64,000 nt of DNA, taken from Cunninghamia lanceolata. Its lineage: Eukaryota > Streptophyta > Pinopsida > Cupressales > Cupressaceae. Of this stretch, positions 25,885 through 35,679 are shown piece by piece. The translations under genes were made by a program, and so were the position numbers. Each line of letters opens with the position of its first letter. Positions within the stretch are counted from its first letter, which is position 1. The stretch lies in NCBI GenBank assembly GCA_027924645.1, contig BSBN01000233.1, positions 5,226,501 through 5,290,500 of the forward strand, given 5' to 3'. Under the pieces are notes generated by a model. It saw nothing but the letters and a program-made list of their open reading frames with translations. It made no database searches and had not been told where the DNA came from.

Positions 25885-27236
25885 TATTGGAATTAGGACA
25901 GACAACTGAGAGGTGGGGGGCGAATCAGTTGTCTCACAATTTTAACTTTATCTTCCTTTTAATCTTATTTCACAACTTATAAATAGATTGATGATGCAAA
26001 CATTAAAGGGAGCAGAAACACAACTAACACACTTGACACCAAAAATTTTTGACCTGGAAACTTGGTTAAGGGAAAAACCATGGTGGGGGTTAACCCACAA
26101 GATCCGTACCCTATTAAAAGTACTTAAAAAGGAGAAGGCACTTGCCTTCAAGTACACTGCCCAGATCTCACTACTCAAAAAAAGGCTCACTACCTATAGA
26201 ATTTAGTTTAATACAAAAGGAATTAACTAAGAAATAGCATCTTCTTCATGCTTGGTTCAGTCTCATTGAGTGCTCATAAGACTTTTGCTCTTTCCACAAA
26301 TACTTCTTCACTATAACTTCATCCTTTATTGTTCTTGCTTCTCTGCTCCTCCTCTTCTCTACTCTGCCTCTGATCCTTTCTTGGGATTTTGATTATTTTG
26401 CACAAGGATGATTTTCAACAACTCAACTACATGCCTTTATATACTTCATCAACCTTGGAATAAGCATCAAGGTCGGCACTACAAGCTTTTGACTTAATGT
26501 GAATCACTAAGTTGTTGGCCAAACATAACTGGAACTCAAATCTTCCTTGATCAACATGCCACACTCCATCAAACTGCTCTTAGATCATCCACAACACTCT
26601 TGAATCATCTGGTCAGCCAAGATTGGGAAGAACAGCAACACCAAGAAGGAAATCTTCACCAACGAGCTCAAACTTCAGTGTGGACCTCTAATATAGTAGT
26701 CACACAATCTAGAGACTTCCACAAGCACATTGAATTCAATAAAAACATCTGCACTCCTCCAAATCATCAGAATCACTTGCATCTTCATCCAAAACCTCAA
26801 AAACACTATCTGCCATGACTATTACATAAGAAAGATTGATTTCCAGCCTCCAAACCACTAACCACTTAAGTTGATGATACACACTGACTTCCCAAACATT
26901 CCTCTAGATCCGTAGATCATAATATTTCAATGCGAAGCAATCCATACCAGTTTACTATCACTCTGCCTCTTCTAAACATAGCAAAACCTGGTTCCACTCA
27001 GATGGCCATAGCTTCTTCAAATCGTTATGTGGACCTCTCAAATCTTGACTAGAGCTACTTCAGACAATCCTCTACATAGCCATATGGTCCTCATACATTG
27101 AGCTTCATTAATTTTCTCAATATCCTCAACATTCCAGTCTTCTAAACAGGAAACAAAAAGGAATACAGTTGACACCAATGGCAACAAGGATATGTTGACA
27201 TCAATGACAACACCGATTAGGCACATATTTGCAACA
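25885..27236 (-). repeat. C 5' LTR
   Basis: 1352 bp. The inner terminus reads TATTGG where the other LTR has TGTTGG, a G-to-A change at the LTR end. TATATAAA on the minus strand at 26443-26436 is a candidate promoter. Confidence 0.92.
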
Positions 27237-27241
27237 AATTG

Positions 27242-27372
27242 TGCCCATTTTAACCACTTATAAGAGCAGGCATTTTATAAGTGGTTCCTAAGGCACTTTT
27301 AGTGGCATGAAATGTAGAAACAAACACAAAATAATTAGGACCAAGCTTGGAAAGAATACTTAAGAGGTCAGC
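27242..27372 (-). pseudogene. O gag fragment (middle)
   Basis: The minus strand encodes LLSILSKLGPNYFVFVSTF and then continues to the C insertion. This is the conserved UBN2 gag block of copia elements. It joins 28329-28354 upstream (once TIR-A is removed) and 20005 downstream (once C is removed). Confidence 0.8.
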
Positions 27373-28328
27373 CCACAATACTGTGTCCCACTCTTTGGCC
27401 AAAGTGGGACATTGAAATCAGCATTTTTAACCAAATTTTCACTTTTTGACAGCTATAGCAACTAATCTATTAGGAATTTGAAGATGATGTGAACTAGTGA
27501 TTTTCTAGATTTGTGTCTAGATTCTAAATGTATTTTTTTAAAAAAATTAAGAAATAATTTGTGAATTTTTCTACATAACTTTTAATAATTTATTTTTTAT
27601 AGTTAACAATATTTTTAAAAAGTGACATTTGTACCATACAACATAACTTTATTTATAGAAAGGAAAAAATTATAAATTTCTAAACATAGATTTGTAACAC
27701 CAATATCTAGTGCACATATATTTTTTCATAAATTTTTGCTGCATATTATTTAATTAATTTTTGAAGTGAGATTAATAATAATTCAAACATAGGTTTATAC
27801 CATACAACATAACTTTTTCTATATGTATCCAAATTAACTTTTTTTTTTAAACAAGGACATCAATACCTAGTGTGCAGATATTTTTCATAATTTTTTTCTC
27901 TATTTTTTTATTTTTCCATTGTGTGGAATAGAGACCTTGATGTTCGGTGAAAAAACTTATGTACACTAGAAAATAGAAAATAAATATAATAAAATATTCA
28001 ATATCATACATTTTGGAAAGATTATACTAAGGGCTACATACTTACAAAATAGAATTTCTAAATGACTTCATTTGATCCCCCAAAAGCTGAAGAAAAATTG
28101 GTTTTTTGTCAACTTTTTGATAGGTGTGGAGGAGACTCCATTGAGGGTTTTATTTAAGACTAGGGAGTTATTTCCAATGGGGTTTGATCTAAGGGTGTTT
28201 TATCTAACCCCATTCAATTAAACCCCTTTAGATGGAACCCCTTAAGGCTTAAATCATTAATTTTTCTAAAAAATATGTGATTTCAGACAAAAATCAAGAT
28301 GTCCCATAAGTGGGACACACTATTGTGG
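27373..28328. mobile_element. TIR-A: about 956-bp DNA-type element with 20-bp terminal inverted repeats
   Basis: Left end CCACAATACTGTGTCCCACT (27373-27392) and right end 28309-28328 are inverted copies with one mismatch. Both ends border O gag sequence. The interior is AT-rich and non-coding, so it would be non-autonomous. The flanks give no perfect target duplication (TGC/GGC on the minus strand is a weak 3-bp candidate, as for CACTA-type elements). The superfamily is uncertain. Confidence 0.6.
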
Positions 28329-28354
28329 CATCTTCTCAATCCCACACTATTTCA
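28329..28354 (-). pseudogene. O gag sliver of 26 bp between two insertions
   Basis: Read on the minus strand, this short stretch continues O's gag (KxCGIEKM), bridging LxLK on one side (from 29360) and DLLSILSKLG on the other (to 27372). This shows that TIR-A and TIR-B are separate insertions into the same gene. Confidence 0.65.
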
Positions 28355-29355
28355 GGGTGAGTGTGAGATCATGATGGGTCAAACAGTGCCAATGGAGAAA
28401 AAACTTGTTGGCTAAAAAAGTGCTAACATTTAGACTAATATTTAGATATGGATGGAAGGGGTGTTAATATTTCTAGCTCAAATATGGATTCTCTCCAAAA
28501 ATTCCTTGGTATTACCTCATATTTAGGCAAGTGGGAGTCCCAAAACTTGCCAAAGAAACTTAAAAAATCAGCCATTTAGTGTTATCCTGAAATTTTCCAC
28601 AAATTAATCCTTGAAGTTGACAAACTTTTTTGAAACTAAATTTAATCAAATGAAAAGGGTTTATAGAGGAAGCTATTAAGATTCTAAAAATATAATATAC
28701 AACTCATAATAATTTTAATAGGTAATTATTATTAATTTTCTACATACGCTATGTCTGATTTCCTAATACATATACATATTGAAAAACATCCATAACTTTC
28801 AACGTATTAATCCTTTTTTAATCCAAAAGATGTATCAAATTCTAGGATTTATTGGGTATACATTAAAATTTAAATTTTTTGATTTTCATATATTTTTTAC
28901 CAAGTTAGGTAGGCTGAAAAATTAATTTTTAATATTTTAAAAAAGTCACGGTAAAAAATTCATAAATAATTATTTATTTACTTAAAAAATTCAGAAAAAT
29001 ATGTATCACATCTACTCATGTGTCCTTTACTTAAATCCAAATCATGGAGGAAAAACATTATATTTTTCTCATACTTAGGTTGGGCAGAACAACACATACT
29101 TTTTACATTTTTCTGAAAATTTTAATAGTGCTTCATTGAAATATCCAATTTTCACCAAACTATTTTTAAAATTTTCAAAAAAACGTAGTAGCCCATAAAA
29201 TACATTCAATCTATTACAAATTTTATTACTACCTTATTTCAAGATTATGTAGATAACTCATTCAATTTTTGACATGAAGTTACTTAAGTCTGTTTTTCAC
29301 ATTTATATTGCCACTTAGGGGTAGTGTTTGGCCCATCATGATCCTGCATTCACCC
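28355..29355. mobile_element. TIR-B: about 1.0-kb element with about 37-bp imperfect terminal inverted repeats
   Basis: 28354-28390 and 29320-29356 are inverted copies with 7 mismatches in 37; the shared core is ATCATGATGGG with CAAACA. TTCA flanks both ends (28351-28354 and 29356-29359), a possible target duplication. The interior is AT-rich with no reading frame. It looks like a MITE-like non-autonomous element, unclassified. Confidence 0.6.
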
Positions 29356-29359
29356 TTCA

Positions 29360-29746
29360 ACTACAATATTATGGCCATTAGCTTAGTTAAGAAGTCTTGA
29401 ATAGTGTCAAAACTAGTAGGACTTAACCCTATGAGCTCATTCTCAAGTAGATGTCCTCTGATTTCATCTTGTGTACCAAATAGATTTTCCAAAGTGGTCC
29501 ATACATCATTTAGTGTAGATACAAATTCAATATGGAAAGAAAATCTAGAGATACAGACATACACAAGGTTTCAAAAGCTTCATCACATTTATTAAACCAT
29601 TTTTACTTTTCTGTAATTAGAGTTGGTTCAGTTTCTAGCCCTATTGTTACCCTATACAATCCTGGCTTCTTTAGATAGATTGTCATTTTTTACTTCCAAT
29701 CAAAGTAGTTATAGGGTGTGAGTATTGGTACTATTAATTGATCCAT
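29360..29746 (-). pseudogene. O gag N-terminal part
   Basis: The start ATG at 29746 (MDQLIVPILTPYNYFDWK) is typical of copia gag. Conserved blocks follow: IYLKKPGLYR, KWFNKCDEAFETLC, then, after a shift, VWTTLENLFGTQDE and HLLENELIGLSPTSFDTIQDFL, up to the TIR-B insertion. At least two stops (near 29690 and 29605) and one frameshift are seen. The gene is split into four pieces by TIR-B, TIR-A and C. Confidence 0.85.
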
Positions 29747-31398
29747 TTTAATGTAGAAAAGAAGATTGAGTTTGTAGTTGTGTGGAAAAAAGAATGTAGA
29801 AACTCAAGAGAGCACATAAGACACCCCCCTTTTTCACTCAATCAAAAAAACCCCCCAAGAAAATATGATTTGGCACTTTATATTTAGTGTGATTATAATT
29901 GCCACCGCCAAGAAACACTGAGTGGATTTGATCTCAATGCTTTAAAAAAATCTCAACAAATAAGTATATGTTGAAAGTACAATCATGGAGTAAAATCAAG
30001 TGAAACAAGTAGCACCATTACAAAGTACTCAAAAAATCATGCAATTTCAAAAAACGAGTCACCTTGATCCAAGGTCATAGGCAAAAGTTATGAGTCTCCA
30101 AAGTTCCTAAAATGTGAACTGTGCAGTGTCACCTGTGAGAATCTACAATTTCTAGAAAAACCATGCATCAAAACCAAAAATCATTTGCACCAGCATGTAG
30201 AGAATAAAAAATTAGCCAAAATAAAAAAAATTCTTAGAAAAAGGAGGTCATGAGCCCAAGTTATCAAGCTCTGAATTTTGCCTTCAAAACTAAGATTGTC
30301 AACGAAGAGGGGTCTAAGTTTGTAAAATTGCCCTGCCGCTAAATCTGGCAGAACTGCCACAAAAAATAGGTGTGCTGCCAAGTTTGGAGTTCACCAGATA
30401 GTTTAGGACCTCTGATAAGTTTGGAAGACCTACAGCCACATTTAGTTACAGATAAATTTGATGCAAGCACCAAATCTGTCACCAAAAAGGGTGAAGGTGC
30501 CAAATATAGAACTTTGTTAAATTTAGCAAGATGCCAAAAAATGGTGCCAAAATTGGCACAAAGGTCAAAAATGGTAGAGATGTAGTTTTCAAGATTTAAA
30601 AAAAATTAGGGTCAAATGTAGAAGGATGGCATGGGGTTTGAATGGCCTAAAGGCCAAATCATTTAAACAAGGCCTAAAAGGTCGAATGCAGGGGTTGAGG
30701 GCCAATGGTCACACCTGGACCTGCTTTAGAGGGTTTGCGGCTCATATGAAAAGGCTTATAGCCCTTATAAGGTCAAAGCCCCAAGTATATAAGGGGCTCG
30801 GTCCCAAAGGGAGTTGTAGCCCCAATACTTAATGAAGCACTTGGAACAACACTTAGTGGAGTGCTATTATTATTATTTAAAAAATAAATAAACAAAATAT
30901 ATGCTCTGATTTGCGTGTCGGGGGGGCAAAATGGCCTTCCTGCAACTTTTTTGCCCTGGATGCTCTCGGCATTGAAAATGGGAGAAATTTATGTCAAAAT
31001 TTATCTGTTTGGCCTTTTGGACTTAATGGCAGGGTCCTTTTGGCCTGAAAATGCTCTGAACGAAAGTTTACTTTCAAATCGGAGCATGGAACCCCCATTT
31101 GCATTTATGTCATATGATCTTTGAATCAGATGAAATGAAAGCCAACCTTGACTTTCTCAAGCCTTCTAGACATGCTAGAATAGTTAAAAAAGCTTCTAGT
31201 ATAACTAGAATTTTCGCAATCACCTAGATCTCACAAAACACGCATGCAAAATGAAGAGGTTATCTGATCTTCATAAATCCTTTTTGATTCTCCAGATCAT
31301 TAAAGATGCAAGAGAAGAGCACACAGGATTTTACAAGATCTCACAAAAATTTTAAACTCTCAATTAGGAATCTATGAACTTAGAATTCTCAAAACAAA
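29747..31398 (-). other. O 5' leader, no gene recognised
   Basis: About 1.65 kb between the primer site and gag ATG. This is long for a copia leader, so an unrecognised insertion is possible. GCCAAA/TTTGGC-type short repeats are frequent at about 30330-30700. I see no conserved protein on either strand. Confidence 0.5.
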
Positions 31399-31411
31399 AT
31401 CTCCAATACCA
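31399..31411 (-). other. O primer-binding site
   Basis: The minus strand reads TGGTATTGGAGAT directly after the LTR terminus. It matches the initiator-Met site TGGTATCAGAGC with a few changes. Confidence 0.7.
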
Positions 31412-31868
31412 TGTTAGAAATCTAAAATAGATTGATAACTGAGAAACTTTATAAGAGAAATTCTAAGCTACATAAACTGAAAAAGCATAAATAATGCAAA
31501 CCAGTGACTCTAAGAGATATGCAAATGTCAAGATGACATAATTGCATTAAGATCTCAAAGATGCTACACAAGACTAATAGAATTATCATAAAAGATGCAA
31601 CAAGGATGAAAAATACAAGCTAGGTAGTGAGTTTATATAGACGAAGGAGAGGGGTGGAGGTAGCAAAGCTGACCAATAGGGAGAAACCATCAAATGGTCT
31701 AAACATAGTAAATGTAACTCCCTCGTAGGATGGTGACACCTCAAATGACCCACTTACCTAATTAAAATCACTTTATTTAACCTAAGCAAGCTTAATAAAA
31801 GTGTAGGAAAAACCTAGGAAATAGGGAAAATAAACAACCCACTAGGAAAATAAAAACCTACACTAACA
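31412..31868 (-). repeat. O 5' LTR
   Basis: 457 bp with terminal TGTTAG/CTAACA. Minus-strand TATATAA at 31639-31633. The outer flank ATCCC equals that at 2457-2461. Confidence 0.88.
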
Positions 31869-31873
31869 ATCCC

Positions 31874-32550
31874 AATAGGGGATTTGGAACTAATGACCCT
31901 TTGGGTCATATAGTCATCTCCACTACAACTACCAAAGATTGCATTCATCAAATACAAGTACATCCTAGGCCCGCAGATACGCCAACTACCCTCCACAATG
32001 TTCTCCTCCCTCAAGAACAAAACCACCCCTAGGTTACGCCTCCACTCGACAAGCTTTTTCCATGAGAGCGAGAGTGACTTGGAGGTCACCCATAGCAAGG
32101 AGGTAGTTCATGTCTGGTATCAGAGCTGACTAACTCATATTGTGCTTGAGTCACGTTTCAAAGAACACATATTTAAAATATTCTCTACAAATATTCCTCC
32201 TAGGGCATGAAAATGGTAGAAATTTTTCTGACCTTAAACATAGATGAGTTTTATATGGATCCATTAGTTTTTAGGCTTTCTAGACTCAATAGTGAGGTTC
32301 ATTTTCATCCAGGAGGTCTCTAACAAAGTCTCACCCCCAAAACCCTCACAGAAAGAGCCCTAACAAAAAACCCATTTGCCAAATCTCCATCAAACTCCAA
32401 ATCTACAACAACCTAGGTTTGCAAACAGACATGTAACCTTGAAAATTCTTCATTCTTTTCCTTCAAGGCCATGGATTCAACTATGCACAAGAATCTACTC
32501 ATACAAAGGGTTACAAATACTAGGAAGATCTCCTCCCACAACCTAATGTA
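31874..32550. other. Interior of element L, no recognised gene
   Basis: It continues the 1-2461 sequence across O. Minus-strand frames (for example a 95-codon one at 32098-31814) show no family motif. An isolated TGGTATCAGAGC on the plus strand at 32115-32126 resembles a primer site but has no identifiable LTR before it. Confidence 0.4.
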
Positions 32551-32567
32551 ACCAAGCTTTGATACCA
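32551..32567 (-). other. L primer-binding site
   Basis: The minus strand reads TGGTATCAAAGCTTGGT two bases after the candidate LTR end. Initiator-Met type with one change. Confidence 0.55.
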
Positions 32568-32569
32568 AA

Positions 32570-33289
32570 TGAAAGAAAATTTGCAACCATAATAAACTAT
32601 TTCCACATAACCCCAAGAGAGAAAAATATGCAACAAGTATTCATAATCCATAAGAAAAATAATAGAAAAATATACAATCAATATAACACGAGATGTACCC
32701 TGGAAAAAGCCTCATGAGGGAAAAATCTAGCTTCCAAAAACGTCCACACTCAATGTATTATCTCATGAACAAATATTACAATACACTTACAAAGTCTCCA
32801 TGAATACTTTTGAAGCATCAATCTCCCTAATTGCACTTCATGTGAGCAATAAAATGAGAATCATGTAAACACACATCCCAATCCATGCTTCCTTTCCTCA
32901 AATATGTGCAACCTACAAGAGACACGCAATCCAACCTTAGCTAACAATCCAACCCTTAACAACTACTCATGTGCTTGCTTTTATAGAAACAATCTTGCAC
33001 AAAACCTCCAAGTGGTATTACATAACCATGTGCCTCAAAACCATTGGCTCAGTAAACCATGTCCACCTCATTTAATTTTTGGTACTAAGTTTTCCCAATA
33101 CTAAAATATTTTCCCAATGTGCAACCAACATTAAATATTTATCCTAATGTTACATACGACTTACAAGTGGCCCCAAGAATGTCTAACCCATTGTGATGGT
33201 CACATCTCTAAGATGTGCCATAATTTTAAATATTACATTTTACATTATAAGCTACATTATGCAAGGTGTACAACACACCTTTCCCAACA
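32570..33289 (-). repeat. L 5' LTR (candidate)
   Basis: On the minus strand it runs from TGTTGGGAAAGG to TTTCTTTCA and is followed at once by a primer site. On the other side it abuts K integrase sequence, which fits insertion of L into K. A TATAAAAG box lies on the minus strand near 32976. The partner LTR is not in the window, so its limits rest on the TG/CA ends and the primer site alone. Confidence 0.55.
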
Positions 33290-34189
33290 ATATGCATTCT
33301 CAATGTGGGTGAGGCTTAAATTTGACTTAGCTAGATATATGGAGTGAGAAATTCAAATAATTTTAAACATGTCTAGTTGATCACTTTTATCTATCCATTT
33401 GACTAAGGATGAAAGGTAATGGATAAGTTGAGAGAGACCTACAATATATTCTACAAATGACACCAAAAGTGGCCTAGAAAACATGAGTTATAATTAGAAA
33501 CAATGCTAGTAGGAATACCAAAAGAATACCATACAAAGACAAAGAATAACTAGGTTGTCATGAGAAAAACTAGTCTTGTAGTATGGAATGAACTTAGTCA
33601 TCTTATTGAAGTGATTAACAACCAAAAAAACTCAATCACATCATCACACTATCATAAGTAAATCACTTACTAGTTCCATAGAAATGTTTTCCCAAGGATG
33701 AAAAAGAAAAGGCAAAGGAATACTCAAGCTCAGTTTCCTATTGGTGGGTTTGGAATAATAAGAAACTAAACAATGACTCAAAAAGTGAGTAACATTATGC
33801 ATCATGTGAGGCCAATAGAAGAATTGTTGGAGATGATGATGAATCTTTTTCTTTCCAAAACGACCACCATAGAGAGTAGAGTGAGCTTCATTGAGAAGAG
33901 CAATGTGATGATCATGAGGAACACACAACTTATTAAACTTATACAATAATCCTTCCTTGACATGAAAATATTGAAAAGGTGCTAAGTTGAAAATTTTGGA
34001 TGTTGAAGACTAATGTAGACTTGTCCAAACTTTGGATCATTTGCATATTGTGAAGTCAATATCTGAAAACCAAAATGTGCATTGGTTAAAAAATTCAATG
34101 TGTGAGTTATATGGGGTGACTCAAACAATCAACAATAGTGTTGGTAGTTCTCTTTTTATGCTTAACCACCAAATGGAACTATTGCAAAT
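33290..34189 (-). pseudogene. K RNase H end and integrase
   Basis: From 34189 down: FHLVVKHKK, then DCLSHP (the usual DALSRR/MLSRP position), a linker, then a 100-codon stretch 33946-33644 with KLCVPHDHHIALLNEAH, YGGRFGKKKIHHHL, FYWPHM (the HHCC finger, of which the last Cys pair is partly lost) and HPWENISMELVSDL. Further down FNKMTKFIPYYKT, SIVSNYNSCFLGHFW and a TFHP block show the catalytic core. The second Asp is changed and many stops occur. Confidence 0.82.
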
Positions 34190-34363
34190 TGTTAGTGTAG
34201 GTTTATATTTTTATCTATTTAGGTGATATTTCTTTTTCCTACACTTTATTAATCTTGCTTAGGCTATATTAGTAAGTCATTAGAGACGAGGTGTCATCCA
34301 TTTCTATAAGGAGTTACACTTACTATATTTAGACATTTTGGGTGTACACATCCTATTAGTCAA

Positions 34364-35600
34364 TGATGAGTGTCAAATTGCACTCATAAAATACATCCTT
34401 TTTGCTTCTCTTTTTCCCTATTCAGTTCATCTTCCTTGTGTCTGCACTCAAATTAGTTAAGCAAGATTGTTCTATTTTGTGATTAATTAAGATAGATTAC
34501 TTGAGATTAGAATTTCTGATTAGGTGACTAATGTGCGTGGGATTAATGGAAAAATGCAGAATTTCTCTTCCTTTTTGAATCCGAAGGTGTAAATATCAGA
34601 AACAGTAGTTTTGTGCATCTCCGGAGATCGTCTTCAATGATCTCCTGAGACCATGACAAAGAACAGTGACACCTGGAGATTGAAGATTTGGGGAATGACT
34701 CTCCAGAGCTCTGCGAGTGTCTAGAATATCTCCGGAGCTGCAGATAGGAACAGTGATCTCCGCCAATCAGACACTTCAGCAGCAATCCTAATACCCCCGC
34801 ACTTCACTCAAATCATCACCTGAGTGGTGAAGGGTCAACTATCAGTTAAACTGCTGAAGTTTTATCTTTCCAAAGATTTTGCATGAGTTATGAATTAAAC
34901 TAATTTCCAGGGCTTTGATGCCCAAGTGTATTAAGATCTAAACTTAGACCTCTGAGTGGACTTCTGTTCCACTCAAGTCTACCTTTCTTGCATAATGATC
35001 TTTCATAAGTTTGACAGTTAAGTACAAATAAGAGATGGTGTCATCTCCTAGAAAGACTGATAGATAAGTTCAGTGATATATCATCACTCTTTATATATAT
35101 ACTTTCAGAAATAGTAATAAAACAACAATGATAAAATTATTCTAATTTTCAGAGATTTCAGTTCTATTATAGCCATCCATTTTCATGAATATAGAAGTGA
35201 ATGAATTGGATTGAATTTAGTTTAGATCATCTCTTGTGCTGATTTCCTGCAATAGCCTTCAGCCTCAAAGGTGCGGAGCAAGGGCCCACTCTCACCAATC
35301 AGGCAGGAGGCTAGTATCTCTATTTTACTGTTTCAAGTTTCTTTTATAAAAGTATTTCCTGTTTTAGTAGATAGATGCATGTTATCATTCTTTGCTTTGA
35401 GTACATTTCCTATTTTATTCTGTTTTACAGCATTCATTACATTTATTCAACAAGCAGATAGATTAGTCATTCTTTTAAGCTTTAGGATTAGCTATAAACT
35501 GGTCACTTAGAATACCTAGTTGCAGACAGCCATGGATACAACCCTGGTTCTTTAACATCTGAAAATAGATTAAATGATGAGGTACAGCGACAGCTCATCA
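34364..35600 (+). repeat. F 5' LTR
   Basis: It is the same length as the 3' LTR and differs at few positions, so the insertion is comparatively recent. A TATATATAT run at 35092-35100 is the promoter candidate. Two exact CTCCGGAG octamers lie at 34619 and 34730. Confidence 0.93.
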
Positions 35601-35605
35601 TTTTT

Positions 35606-35623
35606 TGGCGCCGTTGCCAGGGA
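35606..35623 (+). other. F primer-binding site (Asp-tRNA type)
   Basis: TGGCGCCGTTGCCAGGGA, five bases after the LTR; this is the characteristic primer site of Athila/Tat gypsy elements. Confidence 0.88.
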
Positions 35624-35679
35624 TTAGTTTGTGTTAATTAGGGACATTGAGTTAAAAACAGTTTTTAGAATAGATCTGT

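Larger units (their letters stand above)
20011..27236 (-). mobile_element. Element C: Ty1/copia element inserted in O gag
   Basis: LTRs are 20011-21363 (1353 bp) and 25885-27236 (1352 bp). TSD AATTG is at 20006-20010 and 27237-27241. PBS is at 25870-25882. The polypurine tract AAAGGGGGAGAT adjoins the 3' LTR. The interior encodes gag, protease, integrase, RT and RNase H related to A and B. Its insertion interrupts O's gag just before the SKSH block that precedes the zinc knuckle. Confidence 0.94.
2462..31868 (-). mobile_element. Element O: Ty1/copia LTR retrotransposon split by five insertions
   Basis: Two 457-bp LTRs (2462-2918 and 31412-31868) share sequence throughout and begin TGTTAG or end in its complement. 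The outer flanks are both ATCCC (2457-2461 and 31869-31873), the 5-bp duplication left by integration. In minus orientation the order is 5' LTR, primer site, leader, gag, protease, integrase, RT, RNase H, 3' LTR, as in copia elements. Insertions A, C, TIR-A and TIR-B interrupt it, and B lies inside A. Without them O is about 6.8 kb, normal for copia. All its genes carry stops or frameshifts. No clean polypurine tract abuts the 3' LTR; G-rich runs lie about 70-100 bp further in (2988-3020). Confidence 0.87.

Noticed and set aside
30370..31124. Several 60-70-codon plus-strand frames
   Set aside because: They lie in O's leader on the wrong strand and have no similarity to known families.
31814..32098. 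95-codon minus-strand frame next to O
   Set aside because: It runs into O's LTR, so it spans an insertion junction, and shows no family motif.
32115..32126. Primer-binding-like TGGTATCAGAGC on the plus strand
   Set aside because: No LTR end with a partner copy could be found just before it; probably chance or a remnant.
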